This document shows, in pieces, positions 50,759 to 59,359 of a stretch of DNA of 64,000 nucleotides. Both the position numbers and the translations under genes were made by a program. The first letter of the stretch is position 1. Every line of letters starts with the position of its first letter. A model generated the notes under the pieces. That model made no database searches. It had not been told where the DNA came from and saw only the letters and a program-made list of their open reading frames with translations. Origin of the DNA: Streptosporangium amethystogenes (GTDB taxonomy: Bacteria > Actinomycetota > Actinomycetes > Streptosporangiales > Streptosporangiaceae); assembly GCF_000721075.1 (NCBI RefSeq), contig NZ_JOEQ01000005.1, forward strand, positions 620,001 to 684,000. Direction: 5' to 3'.

Positions 50759-52281
50759 ACACCCTTCCTGGATTCGGCGAGCAGTACGTTGCCGTCGCTG
50801 TTGAGCGTCAGGTCGGACTTGGACGAGTGCACGTAGACCGTCTGCGGCCAGGCCAGGAAGACCACCCCGGCCTCGTCATGGAGCCGTCTGGCCATCGCCT
50901 TGATGACCGTCTCCCGCTTGGCCGGGTCTGTCTCGCTCTGACTGCTCGCGAACAGCTTGATGTACTCCTCGTCCTCCACGTGCCGCTGCACGCCCTCGGG
51001 CTGCGGGCCGAGGCGGTTGACGCCGGAGATGTCGTGCAGGTCGACGTAGTCGGTCTGCCAGTAGAGCAGGGGGGTCTCGCTCTTCTTCAGCAGCGAGGTG
51101 ATGAAGCTCGACAGGTCCTGGATGACCACCTCGCACTTGATCCCGACCTTGGCGAGGTAGCCGGCGGTGATCTCGGCCTGCTGCTTGAAGAGGGCGGTGG
51201 TGGCGATGTTCAGGGTCAGGCTCTCGGCGCCGGCCTCCTTGAGCAGGGTCTTGGCCCGCTCGGGGTCATGTGGGAAGGCCTCCAACGAGGGCTCGTGACC
51301 GACGTAGCCGGGCTGGAGCAGCTGCCCGTTGGGCACCTTGCCGTAGCCCGACAGCCCGGACTTGACGAACTCCTCCTTGTTGACGGCCAGGTTGAGCGCC
51401 AGTCGCACCCGCTTGTCGCGCAGCTTGGGCTCCACCTCGCCGATCATGCTCAGGATCGCGCAGGATCCGGCGGGGACGGGCTTCACGACGAACGAGCCGG
51501 CCATCTCCGCCGCGACCGAGGGCGGCAGGCCGTACGCGCCGTCGATCTCGCCGGTGCGCAGCGCGGTGGTCAGCGTGCCCGGGTCGGGGATGGCGACGAT
51601 GCGGGCGATCTTGACGCTCCCGGACTTCCGCCAGGCGTCGGGGAACGCCTCCAGATCGATGCTCTTGGCCGGGGCGTAGGCGGTGACCTTGAAGGGGCCG
51701 GTGCCCGAGGCGACGCTGCCCGGCTTCTCCTTGAAGATCGCCGGGTCGGTGATGGCCAGCCTGGCCAGCCGGTTCAGCAGGATGGGGTCAGGCTTGTCCG
51801 TCGTGATCCGCACGGTGTCCGGGGCGACCACCTCCGCACCGGAGAGCGTGCCCATCTGCCCGACGCGGAAGGCGAACGTCGGATCGCCGGAGAGCAGCCG
51901 ATCGACGTTGGCCTTGACCGCGGTGGCGTCGAAGGTTCCACCGCGGTGGAACCTCACCCCCTGGCGGAGTGTGAACTCCACCGTGAGCTCGTCGATGACG
52001 CGCCAGGCGGTGGCCAGAGCCGGCTCCAGCTTGCCGTCCGCGCCGAATGTGAGCAGGGGTTCGTAGACCTGGGCGCTGAAGGTGGCTCCCACGTTGGAGA
52101 GCGCGGCGGCCGGGTCGAGGGAGTTGGTGATGGCCGAGGAGGCGACGACGAGCGGCGCGTCGGCCGCTCCCGCCGCGGACGTTCCCGTTCCAGCCGTCTT
52201 CGGCGTGGTCGCGCACCCGGTGGCGAACGTCGCGGCAGCCAGCCCGCCCATCTGCAGGATCCTTCGGCGAGTGAGTTCCAC
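50755..52281 (-). CDS. Extracellular solute-binding lipoprotein, family 5 (DppA-like), Tat-type
   Basis: The 508-residue protein begins with a twin-arginine signal TRRRILQMGG and a lipobox ending FATGC, so it is probably folded before export and lipid-anchored. The family-5 fold is shown by VVASSAITNSLDPAAALSNV, ATAWRVIDELTVEFTLRQGV, GTGPFKVTAY and ALNLAVNKEEFVKSG. Ligands in this family include peptides, nickel and haem; a chlorophyll breakdown product or other amphipathic solute is possible here but inferred only from context. GTG start; a palindrome lies 16 bp upstream. Confidence 0.92.
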   Translation of the reverse strand: MELTRRRILQMGGLAAATFATGCATTPKTAGTGTSAAGAADAPLVVASSAITNSLDPAAALSNVGATFSAQVYEPLLTFGADGKLEPALATAWRVIDELTVEFTLRQGVRFHRGGTFDATAVKANVDRLLSGDPTFAFRVGQMGTLSGAEVVAPDTVRITTDKPDPILLNRLARLAITDPAIFKEKPGSVASGTGPFKVTAYAPAKSIDLEAFPDAWRKSGSVKIARIVAIPDPGTLTTALRTGEIDGAYGLPPSVAAEMAGSFVVKPVPAGSCAILSMIGEVEPKLRDKRVRLALNLAVNKEEFVKSGLSGYGKVPNGQLLQPGYVGHEPSLEAFPHDPERAKTLLKEAGAESLTLNIATTALFKQQAEITAGYLAKVGIKCEVVIQDLSSFITSLLKKSETPLLYWQTDYVDLHDISGVNRLGPQPEGVQRHVEDEEYIKLFASSQSETDPAKRETVIKAMARRLHDEAGVVFLAWPQTVYVHSSKSDLTLNSDGNVLLAESRKGV

Positions 52282-52296
52282 GACGCCACCTTTCCT

Positions 52297-52313
52297 GTAT
52301 CTCTATGAGATAC
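52297..52313. promoter_or_regulatory. Palindromic operator before the dpp-type operon
   Basis: GTATCTC-TAT-GAGATAC has perfect 7-bp arms, 16 bp before the binding-protein start. Its sequence differs from the GAAAC and TTGTATGCAA sites, so a third regulator is implied, with none adjacent. The gap from 52282 to 52559 holds nothing else I can support. Confidence 0.6.
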
Positions 52314-52559
52314 GCCGTTCCAATAGAGGAAACCTAAGAGGGGATTGGGGGATCGTCAAGGGGGTGGCCCCGCGGTTGGGAGAGGTCCCCGGGACCTCTC
52401 CCGCGGAGCGCTCCGAACGCCCGTGACCTGTCATGACCGGAGGTCGTGGAGGCAGGGCGAGCCGCAGGGGCCGCGGCGGCCACTGGACGGCCGCGGCGCC
52501 GTCGGGGGCAGGCCGGCCGAGCCGCCCAGGACGCTCGCGGCCTGTCTTCGGGAGGGCGG

Positions 52560-53993
52560 TCAGCCGGGGTAGGCGCCCGCGGCCATACCGCCTCCGCCGG
52601 GACGGAACGCGGCCGGGGCGTGGACGACCGTGGACTGGACGTACTCCAGCAGTCCCTCCTCGCCGTACTCGCGGCCGTAGCCGCTGCGCTTGACCCCGCC
52701 GAAGGGCGCGCGCAGCGACATGCCGGTGCGGTTGTGCGTGTTGACGAAGACGAACCCGGCCTCGAACCGGTCCGCCAGCGCGAAGGCGCGCTCCTCGTCG
52801 GCGGACCAGACGGAGGCGCCCAGGCCCAGCTCACCCGCGTTGGCGCGGGCCAGGACCTCCTCCTCGTCGTCGTAGACGAGCAGCGGGACCGCCGGGCCGA
52901 ACTGCTCGTCGGACACCAGCGGTGCGTGATCGTCCAGGCCGATGACCAGCTGCGGAGTCACGAAATATCCTGATCCCGGGTCATGGCCGGGGGCGGATCG
53001 GCCCAGTGGCACCGCCGTCCCGCCTCCCACGGCCGCCGAGGTCGCCACCAGCGCGCGGATCCGGGAGGCCGCGCCGGCCGAGATGACCGGCCCCATGGTG
53101 ACCTCCGGATCCAGGGGATCGCCGACCACCAGGACGCGTCCGGCCGCCGCGACGTAGGCCTCGGTGAACTCCGCGCTCCGCGCCCGCGGCACGTACAGCC
53201 GCTTGGCCGCCATGCACACCTGCCCACTGGTCGCGAACGAGGCCATGACCAGCCGCTCGTAGTCGGCGTCGGTCAGCGTGTAGTCCGGCAGGAAGACCGC
53301 CGGGTCGTTGCCGCCCAGCTCCAGCACCGAGGGGGTGATCATCGCCCCGGCCGTCGCGGCGATCTCCCGCCCGGCGGCCTCGCCGCCGGTGAACGCGACC
53401 TTGCGGACGAGCCGGTGACCGACCAGTGCGCGGCCGGTCTCCGCGCCGCCGTGGATCACCCAGACGGCGGGCAGCATGGCCGCGATCTCGGTGACGGCCA
53501 GCGGCGCCAGCGGTGCGGGCTTGAGCACGACCGTGTTGCCCGCCACCAGTGCGGGCCCCAGCTTGAGCATCGCCAGGATGATCGGGGCGTTCCACGGGGT
53601 CACACAGCCCACCACCCCGTACGGCTTGCGCCGCACCACCAGCCGCCCGGCGGCGTCGTCGACCTCCAGGGGGGCCAGCGCCGCCGGGGCCCGGTCGCAG
53701 GTCCAGCGCAGGAACGTGACGGCGAACCCGATCTCGCCGCGACAGTCGGCCAGCGGCTTGCCGGTCTCCCTGGCCAGCAGCGTCGCCAGCTCCTCCAGCC
53801 GGGCGGACACGGCGTCGGCGGCGTGCCGCAGGGTGGCGACCCGCTCCGTGACCGGGATCCGCGACCACTCGCGGAACGCGCCGTCGGCACGGCGGACGAC
53901 CTCGTCCACCCTGGCGGGGTCGGTGACCGGAACGCTTCCGACGAGCTCGTCGACGCGAGCCGGATTCTCCCTGACGATCACGTTCTCACGCAT
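52560..53993 (-). CDS. NAD(P)-dependent aldehyde dehydrogenase
   Basis: The 477-residue enzyme oxidises an aldehyde to the acid. The nucleophile is in FATSGQVCMAAKRLYV, the general-base glutamate in LELGGNDPAVFLPD, and the cofactor loop in KVAFTGGEAAGREIA (TGG-x-x-x-G). PWNAPIILAMLKLGPALVAG is the strand before the NAD site. It belongs to the benzaldehyde/vanillin/succinic-semialdehyde-like group by eye. A Gly-rich C-terminal tail (RPGGGGMAAGAYPG) follows the normal end. GGGAG lies before ATG 53993. Confidence 0.93.
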   Translation of the reverse strand: MRENVIVRENPARVDELVGSVPVTDPARVDEVVRRADGAFREWSRIPVTERVATLRHAADAVSARLEELATLLARETGKPLADCRGEIGFAVTFLRWTCDRAPAALAPLEVDDAAGRLVVRRKPYGVVGCVTPWNAPIILAMLKLGPALVAGNTVVLKPAPLAPLAVTEIAAMLPAVWVIHGGAETGRALVGHRLVRKVAFTGGEAAGREIAATAGAMITPSVLELGGNDPAVFLPDYTLTDADYERLVMASFATSGQVCMAAKRLYVPRARSAEFTEAYVAAAGRVLVVGDPLDPEVTMGPVISAGAASRIRALVATSAAVGGGTAVPLGRSAPGHDPGSGYFVTPQLVIGLDDHAPLVSDEQFGPAVPLLVYDDEEEVLARANAGELGLGASVWSADEERAFALADRFEAGFVFVNTHNRTGMSLRAPFGGVKRSGYGREYGEEGLLEYVQSTVVHAPAAFRPGGGGMAAGAYPG

Positions 53994-54042
53994 CGGATCT
54001 CCCTGCGCGGACTCTTGCCCCGCGGTCGTACGGACGAGACGA

Positions 54043-54059
54043 GGGCCCGCCCCGGGCCC
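54043..54059. terminator. Short G+C hairpin between the aldehyde dehydrogenase genes
   Basis: GGGCCCG-CCC-CGGGCCC is a perfect 7-bp stem in the 205-bp gap between the upstream aldehyde dehydrogenase gene and the next one. It may attenuate read-through. The gap holds no supported gene. Confidence 0.4.
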
Positions 54060-54198
54060 GTGACCGCACGCGCCCCCGCCCCGGGTCAGCGGGCGTCACG
54101 AGAGGAGGAGATCAGGCCGGTGCGCGGCTCCGCGCCCCCGGCCGGTGCGAGCGTCATGGCAGACCCCACCGGACCGGCCCCGGCTGCCGGCACGCTCC

Positions 54199-55638
54199 TC
54201 ACGGTTGCCGCCTCCCGTGGAGGGCGAAACCGCCCTCCACCCCGACGACTCTGGCGCCCGTGAAGAAACGGAGGGTCTCGTGGGTGCCCTCCTCGCCCAG
54301 GCCGGACAGGCCCCAGGCCGGGCGCGGGGTGGACAGGTGCAGGCTCATGATGCTGGAGCCGTTGACCTTCACCTCGCCGGCCCGGATCCGCCGGGCGACC
54401 GCGAGGGCCCGCTCCTCGTCCGCTCCCACGACGTACCCCTCCAGCCCGTACGGCGTGGCGTTGGCCAGGCCGACCGCCTCGTCCACGGTGTCGTAGGGGA
54501 CGACCGCCGCGGCGGGGCCGAAGATCTCATCGGCGAGGTCGGTGCCGGTGATCAGTGTGGGAGCCAGGAAGTTGCCGTCCTCCGGTACGGTCCCGTACGA
54601 CACGGCCCGGCCCCCCGCGGCGGCGATCGCGTCGCGGACCCGCCGCAGATGGGCGGAGTGGATCAGCGGGCCGAAGTCCGTCTCCTCCTCCAGCGGGGGA
54701 CCGGCGCGCAGCGCGCGCAGCCGCTCACCGACGGCCTCGACGAGTTCGCCGAGGCGGTCGCGGGGCACGATGAGGCGGCCCAGTGCCCGGCACCACTGGC
54801 CGTTGAGCGTGGTGAGCAGGTCGGCCGCGGCCCGGGCGGCGGTCTCGGTGTCGGCGTCGGGCAGGACCACCAGGGGGTTGTTGCCGCCGAGCTCCAGCTG
54901 GGCCGGGCGCAGGCCGGCGGCGCAGGCGGCGGCGACCGACCGGCCCCCGGCCAGGCCACCGGTGAAGGAGACCGCGCGGACGCGCGGGTCGCCGACCAGC
55001 CGCTCGCCCGTCCGCGGGCCGCCCTGGACGAGCTGGAAGACACCCGGGGGGAGCTTCTCATGCAGGACCTGGGCGAGCAGCTGGGAGCCGTAGGGGGCGT
55101 ATTCGCTCACCTTGAGGATCACCGGGCAGCCGGCGGCGAGCGCGCTGGCGGTCTTGTGCGCCGCCATCGGCGCGGGGGCGTTCCACGGCACCAGGCACAG
55201 GGCGGGTCCCAGGGGAAGCCGGTGCACCTCCACCGTGCGGCCGTCCTCACGGGTCTCGGTGCTGAGCAGCAGGCCCTCGCGCAGTTGTCCCGCGGCCAGC
55301 CGGAACGCGCCCCCGATAATCATTCCCAGCGGGGCGGTCTGGCGGATCGGCACGCCGGTGGCGAAGGACTCCAGGGCGACGATCGCCGGGATCCGCGTTT
55401 CGAGCGCGTCGGCGACGGAGCCAAGGATCTCGGCCCGGCGTTCGGACGAGATCGCCGCCCAGGAGGCCGATGTGTTCTCGGCCGCGGTGAGCGCCGCGCC
55501 GACCCGGGCGGCGGAGGTGCCCACCGCCCGGGTCACCGGCCTGCCCGTCGCGGGGTCCTCCAGGTCGAAGCCCAGGTCGTCGGTACAGGCGGCCCAGGTG
55601 CCGTCGACCAGGTCCTGGACCTCGGGAATGTCGATCAT
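54199..55638 (-). CDS. Second NAD(P)-dependent aldehyde dehydrogenase
   Basis: The 479-residue protein retains Cys in TLNGQWCRALGRLIV, Glu in LELGGNNPLVVLPD and the cofactor loop AVSFTGGLAGGRSVAA. The catalytic-cysteine context (QWCRA) differs from the usual GQ-x-C-x-A by one residue, so substrate preference may be unusual. It is not especially similar to its neighbour and is not a simple duplicate. GGAGCATCC precedes ATG 55638. With the gene at 52560 it could oxidise long-chain or aromatic aldehydes, for example phytenal if phytol is a substrate (inference). Confidence 0.9.
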   Translation of the reverse strand: MIDIPEVQDLVDGTWAACTDDLGFDLEDPATGRPVTRAVGTSAARVGAALTAAENTSASWAAISSERRAEILGSVADALETRIPAIVALESFATGVPIRQTAPLGMIIGGAFRLAAGQLREGLLLSTETREDGRTVEVHRLPLGPALCLVPWNAPAPMAAHKTASALAAGCPVILKVSEYAPYGSQLLAQVLHEKLPPGVFQLVQGGPRTGERLVGDPRVRAVSFTGGLAGGRSVAAACAAGLRPAQLELGGNNPLVVLPDADTETAARAAADLLTTLNGQWCRALGRLIVPRDRLGELVEAVGERLRALRAGPPLEEETDFGPLIHSAHLRRVRDAIAAAGGRAVSYGTVPEDGNFLAPTLITGTDLADEIFGPAAAVVPYDTVDEAVGLANATPYGLEGYVVGADEERALAVARRIRAGEVKVNGSSIMSLHLSTPRPAWGLSGLGEEGTHETLRFFTGARVVGVEGGFALHGRRQP

Positions 55639-55676
55639 GGATGCTCCAGGGCTGTTCTCGGGGGCGCCCGGTCGTG

Positions 55677-56954
55677 TCACGGACGGTCCGCGGTGGCGAA
55701 CAGCTCGTTCTCCTTGGCCTGGGTGACCATCTGGGCGGCCTCAAGTCTGCCGCGTTCGGCGGGGAAGGTCATCACCAGTCCCATCGCGAGATCGCGCAGG
55801 GCGCGGCCGACCACGCCGCCCATCATCGCGCCGGAGGTGCCGGAGGCCTTGAACGCGCCGAGGGCGACCTGGAAGCACGCCTCGGTGACCGAGCCCTTGC
55901 CCATCCGCCACTGCCGGAACACCTCGGGCTTGGACCGCAGCGGCGGCTCGGAGGTCTCCAGTTGCAGCTGGCGGCGGAGCCACAGGTAGGCGGTCTCCAG
56001 CTGTACCGTCATGTCGCCGAACAGCACCTGGTGCATCGGGCTGGAGGCGATCGGCCGCCCGGTGTCGGCGAAGGTCTTCTTGGTGAGCTGCTCGACCACG
56101 ACGTCGTAGACGTTCTGCGCGCACCCGGTGTAGGCGGCGGAGATGGCCAGCTGGTTGCCGACGAAGCTGCCCCGGCTCATCTGCAGCATCCGGGTGAACG
56201 CCCCGGGGATCGTCAGCGCCTCGTCCTCGGGGATGAACACACCGTCGAGCCGGATGCCGTTGTTGGCCGTGGCCCGCATGCCCAGACCATCCCACGGCGC
56301 GCGGGCGGAGACCCCCGGCGCGTCACGCGGCACGAAGAAGGTGACCAGGCCCTCGGCCGTGTCGTACCCTTCCAGCTTGGCGGTGGTCAGGTAGTAGTCG
56401 GCCACCCCGGTGGCGCAGCCGAACGACTTCTCGCCGTCCAGGATCCAGCCGCCCTCGGTACGGCGGGCGGTGGTGGCGATGGTGATGTTGGCGCCGGAGC
56501 TCTTGACCGACTCGGAGGCGAAGTTGGCCAGCCACGTCCCGGACGCCATCCGGGTCAGCACCTTCTCGGCGAAGGCCCGCACCACGGGGACCTCCTCGTC
56601 GGTGAACAGACCCGCCTCGATCGCCTCCAGCGGCAGCAGCCCCCGGGAGGCGCTGGTGTTGTGGAAGAAGTAGGCCAGTGCCGTGGACGGGCACGCCGTA
56701 CCCATCGCGAAGGTGGCCGCGGCCAGATCGCGCAGCGTGCCGCCGAGCCCGCCGTACTCCTCGGGAACCACCAGTCCGAGCAGCCCGGCCTCGCGCAGCA
56801 GCGTGATGTGCTCGATCGGGAAGAGGCCGTCCTCGTCGGCCTTGGCCGCGGCGGCGCGCAGCGTGGGCAGCACCGCCTCGACCCGGGCGGCGCGGGCGCG
56901 CTCGGCATCGGTCATGTCGTCGACGAGACGCTCGCCGGTCAGCTTGTCGGTCAC
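55677..56954 (-). CDS. Acyl-CoA dehydrogenase-fold flavoprotein, probable monooxygenase (DszC/HsaA-like)
   Basis: The 425-residue protein has the acyl-CoA dehydrogenase fold (EEYGGLGGTLRDLAAATFAM, ILDGEKSFGCATGVADYY, DGLGMRATANNGIRLDGVFI) but lacks the typical catalytic-glutamate motif near the C-terminus (FEGTSE). That and the flavin reductase gene 40 bp upstream suggest a two-component flavin monooxygenase of the DszC/HsaA/SfnB type. The GTG start has GAGGGGG 6 bases upstream. A true acyl-CoA dehydrogenase cannot be excluded. Confidence 0.82.
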   Translation of the reverse strand: MTDKLTGERLVDDMTDAERARAARVEAVLPTLRAAAAKADEDGLFPIEHITLLREAGLLGLVVPEEYGGLGGTLRDLAAATFAMGTACPSTALAYFFHNTSASRGLLPLEAIEAGLFTDEEVPVVRAFAEKVLTRMASGTWLANFASESVKSSGANITIATTARRTEGGWILDGEKSFGCATGVADYYLTTAKLEGYDTAEGLVTFFVPRDAPGVSARAPWDGLGMRATANNGIRLDGVFIPEDEALTIPGAFTRMLQMSRGSFVGNQLAISAAYTGCAQNVYDVVVEQLTKKTFADTGRPIASSPMHQVLFGDMTVQLETAYLWLRRQLQLETSEPPLRSKPEVFRQWRMGKGSVTEACFQVALGAFKASGTSGAMMGGVVGRALRDLAMGLVMTFPAERGRLEAAQMVTQAKENELFATADRP

Positions 56955-56994
56955 GTTGTGCCCCCTCAGGCAGGTGGAGTCGGGTGGTACGGGT

Positions 56995-58284
56995 TCAACT
57001 GACGAATCGGTAGGTGCGTCCGGGCAGGGGAGAACCCCAGGAGCTCTCCAGCTCGGTGGCGCCGGCGACCAGGGCGGTACGGTCGACGGAGCTGGCGACC
57101 TCCAGCTGGGAGGCCAGGAAGAGCACGTCCTCCCCGGGGAGTGAGCCGTCCACTCCGCCGAGCGTGGTGTCGAAGTGCCCTATCCCGCTCTTCATCGCGA
57201 CCAGCGCGTTGACCATGCCGATCCCGTTCCGCTCTCGCAGGCGGATTCGCAGGACGGCGGACCGGGCCGAGGCGGAGGCGTCCCGCAGGAGTTCGCGCAC
57301 CCGCAGCGGGGAGGCGGGGAGTCTGCCCTCCTCCAGTCCGATCTCGTCGCAGCCGAGGTCTGCCAGCCTTCCGACCGCGGACACGACGACCTCCGCGCGA
57401 TCCTCGGCGAAGGACTCGGTGATGTGCGCGACCGTCGTCAGGCCCGCCCGCCGGGCGGCCTCCACGGTCGCGGCCGCGCTCTCCAGAGCCGGCGGGCCGG
57501 CGCCCGCACGTGCGGCGGAGGCGCCGTACGCCTCCGCCGGGACGACGAACTCGACCACCCCGGCACCCGCGCGGACGGCGGACTGGACCCGGGTGGGTTC
57601 CGCGATCAACGCGGAGGCGGTGACCGGGTCGAGGTCGTCGGCGGGAAGCGGATCGCCGTACGGGTCGAACAGCCGGACCCTGGTGCCCGCGGCGCGCAGC
57701 GCGCGGGAGATCCTGGACAGCCGAGCCTCCTCGTAACCGCGGGTGCGCAGGATCGACAGCAGGCCGGTGTCGGCGACGGCGACCTCGTCGGGAAGCGGGT
57801 CGGCGAGCTGGCCCCAGGCCCGGGAGTGGAACAGCACAGGAGCCACCCGCCGGGGCGTGTCCGCCACCAGCACCTCGCCGACGAAGATCGTGTGATCGCC
57901 GCCCGGGTAGGCGTGCGCGACCCGGCAGTCGAGCCAGCCGATCGAGTCGGCGAGCACCGGGGAGCCGGTCACGCCCGTGCTCCAGCGCGCGTCGGTGAAC
58001 AGGCCGTCCGGTGCGGGCTCCTGCCCGGCGAACCGGCGGCCGAGCGCCGCCTGGTCCCTGCCGAGGATGCTGACGGCGAATGTTCCCCGTTCCTCGACCA
58101 GGTGGTGGGTCCGGCTGGTCTTCGCGAGACAGACCAGGACCATCGGCGGATCCACGCTGACGCTGGAGAACGAACTGGCCGTCATGCCGTGCCACTCGCC
58201 GTCGGCGGTGCCGGTCGTGACGATGACCACGCCACTCGGCCACTGCGCCAGCACCGCGCGGAAGGAAACACCGTCAGTAGCCAC
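56995..58284 (-). CDS. Flavin reductase fused to a degenerate HMG-CoA lyase-like domain
   Basis: Residues 1-165 are a flavin reductase domain of the HpaC/DszD type (FRAVLAQWPSGVVIVTTGTA, GMTASSFSSVSVDPPMVLVC, FAVSILGRDQ, GDHTIFVGEV). Residues about 185-429 form a DRE-TIM aldolase-like domain ending NGIGMVNALVAMKSGIGHFD and TTLGGVDGSLPGED. Where HMG-CoA lyases have HFHNT, this protein reads RLRERN, so the metal-binding histidines are lost and the catalytic cysteine motif is altered. The fusion is continuous in one frame over 1,290 bp. The reductase half probably supplies reduced flavin to the adjacent monooxygenase; the second half may bind CoA esters or be structural. GTG start at 58284. Confidence 0.85.
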   Translation of the reverse strand: MATDGVSFRAVLAQWPSGVVIVTTGTADGEWHGMTASSFSSVSVDPPMVLVCLAKTSRTHHLVEERGTFAVSILGRDQAALGRRFAGQEPAPDGLFTDARWSTGVTGSPVLADSIGWLDCRVAHAYPGGDHTIFVGEVLVADTPRRVAPVLFHSRAWGQLADPLPDEVAVADTGLLSILRTRGYEEARLSRISRALRAAGTRVRLFDPYGDPLPADDLDPVTASALIAEPTRVQSAVRAGAGVVEFVVPAEAYGASAARAGAGPPALESAAATVEAARRAGLTTVAHITESFAEDRAEVVVSAVGRLADLGCDEIGLEEGRLPASPLRVRELLRDASASARSAVLRIRLRERNGIGMVNALVAMKSGIGHFDTTLGGVDGSLPGEDVLFLASQLEVASSVDRTALVAGATELESSWGSPLPGRTYRFVS

Positions 58285-58307
58285 TGCCCCTCACTGTTTC
58301 ACTGTTG

Positions 58308-58398
58308 GAAACGTTGTACCGCTGAAGGTAACGATGTTGCGTGGCCGGTGTCAACGCGGAGGTGACTGTGTTTCCAGATGGAGGTGATCGTGTTTCCA
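58308..58398. promoter_or_regulatory. Operator cluster between the flavin reductase fusion and iclR
   Basis: GAAACGTTGTACC (58308-58320) matches GAAACGTTGTTTC at 61425 in 11 of 13 bases and lies 24 bp before the fusion gene. TGTTTCCA occurs at 58369 and 58391, a 22-bp direct repeat before iclR, and the second forms TTTCC-N5-GGAAA. This divergent gap probably carries the IclR autoregulatory and target sites. Confidence 0.6.
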
Positions 58399-58452
58399 AT
58401 GGGGAAATCTCTCGCCGTAGAGTGGACTCCTGCGAAGACGAGAGGAGGCCGG

Positions 58453-59268
58453 GTGTCAGCGAGGACCAGCGTGAGACCGGCGGACGCTGCGGACGAGGGC
58501 GACGGCCAGAGCCGGTCGATCGCGGCAGTGGAACGCGCGATGGACGTGCTGCTGCTGTTCGGGCGCAGCAACCGTCCGGATCTGGGGGTGACCGAGATCG
58601 CCGCGGAGCTCGGCCTGACCAAGGCGGCCGTGCACCGTATCCTGACCGCGCTGCGCAGTCGCGAGCTCATCGCGGCCGACCCGGTCACCAGGCGCTACTC
58701 ACTGGGGCACGCCGCGATCGCGCTCGGCCGGGCCTATCTGGCCCGCACCGACCTGCGCGCCATGGCCGGCCCCGAGCTGCGTGGGCTGGCGGCCCGCACA
58801 AGGGAGACCGCCACGCTGTCGGTACGACGCGGTGACACCCGCCTCTATGTGGAGCAGGTGGTCCCCGAGCAGGAGCTGCGAATGGAGGTCTCGCTCGGCA
58901 TTCCCTACCCGCTGCACGCCGGTGGTTCTTCCAAGGCCATCCTGGCCTTCCTGCGCGAGAAGGAGATCGAGAGCTATCTGAGCCGGCACGGTCTGGAGGC
59001 GCTCACCGACAAGACGATCACCGATCCGGCCAAGCTCCACGCCGAGTTGGCCGCGATCCGGCGCCGAGGCTACGCCACCTCGCACGGTGAGCGGCAGGAG
59101 GGGGCCACGTCGATCGCCGCCCCCGTGTTCGACCATGACGGCGGTGTGATCGCGGCGATCAGTGTGTCCGGGCCGAGCACCCGGTTCAGGTCACACATCC
59201 AGGAGTCGGCTCCCCTGGTGGTCGAGGCCGCCGACCGTCTTTCGGCCCAGCTCGGTCACCACCGCTGA
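58453..59268 (+). CDS. IclR-family transcriptional regulator
   Basis: The 271-residue regulator has an IclR winged helix (SIAAVERAMDVLLLFGRSNR, LGVTEIAAELGLTKAAVHRI, LTALRSRELI) and a GAF-like effector domain (ETATLSVRRGDTRLYVEQVV, LHAGGSSKAILAFL, YATSHGERQEGATSIAAPVF). GTG 58453 was chosen for its AGAGGAGG leader; a longer frame from 58378 begins within the operator region. It is divergent from the flavin-reductase fusion and probably the regulator for the GAAAC-N3-GTTTC sites across the island. Effectors of this family are often aromatic or short carboxylic acids. Confidence 0.92.
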   Translation: MSARTSVRPADAADEGDGQSRSIAAVERAMDVLLLFGRSNRPDLGVTEIAAELGLTKAAVHRILTALRSRELIAADPVTRRYSLGHAAIALGRAYLARTDLRAMAGPELRGLAARTRETATLSVRRGDTRLYVEQVVPEQELRMEVSLGIPYPLHAGGSSKAILAFLREKEIESYLSRHGLEALTDKTITDPAKLHAELAAIRRRGYATSHGERQEGATSIAAPVFDHDGGVIAAISVSGPSTRFRSHIQESAPLVVEAADRLSAQLGHHR

Positions 59269-59359
59269 TCCGTTCGCGGCGGTGAGGTGCCCCGCCCCCG
59301 TGCCGGCCGGGCTCTCTCCCGGAGCCGTCACGCTGGGGCGGGGGGAGCGCAGGTCGCCG

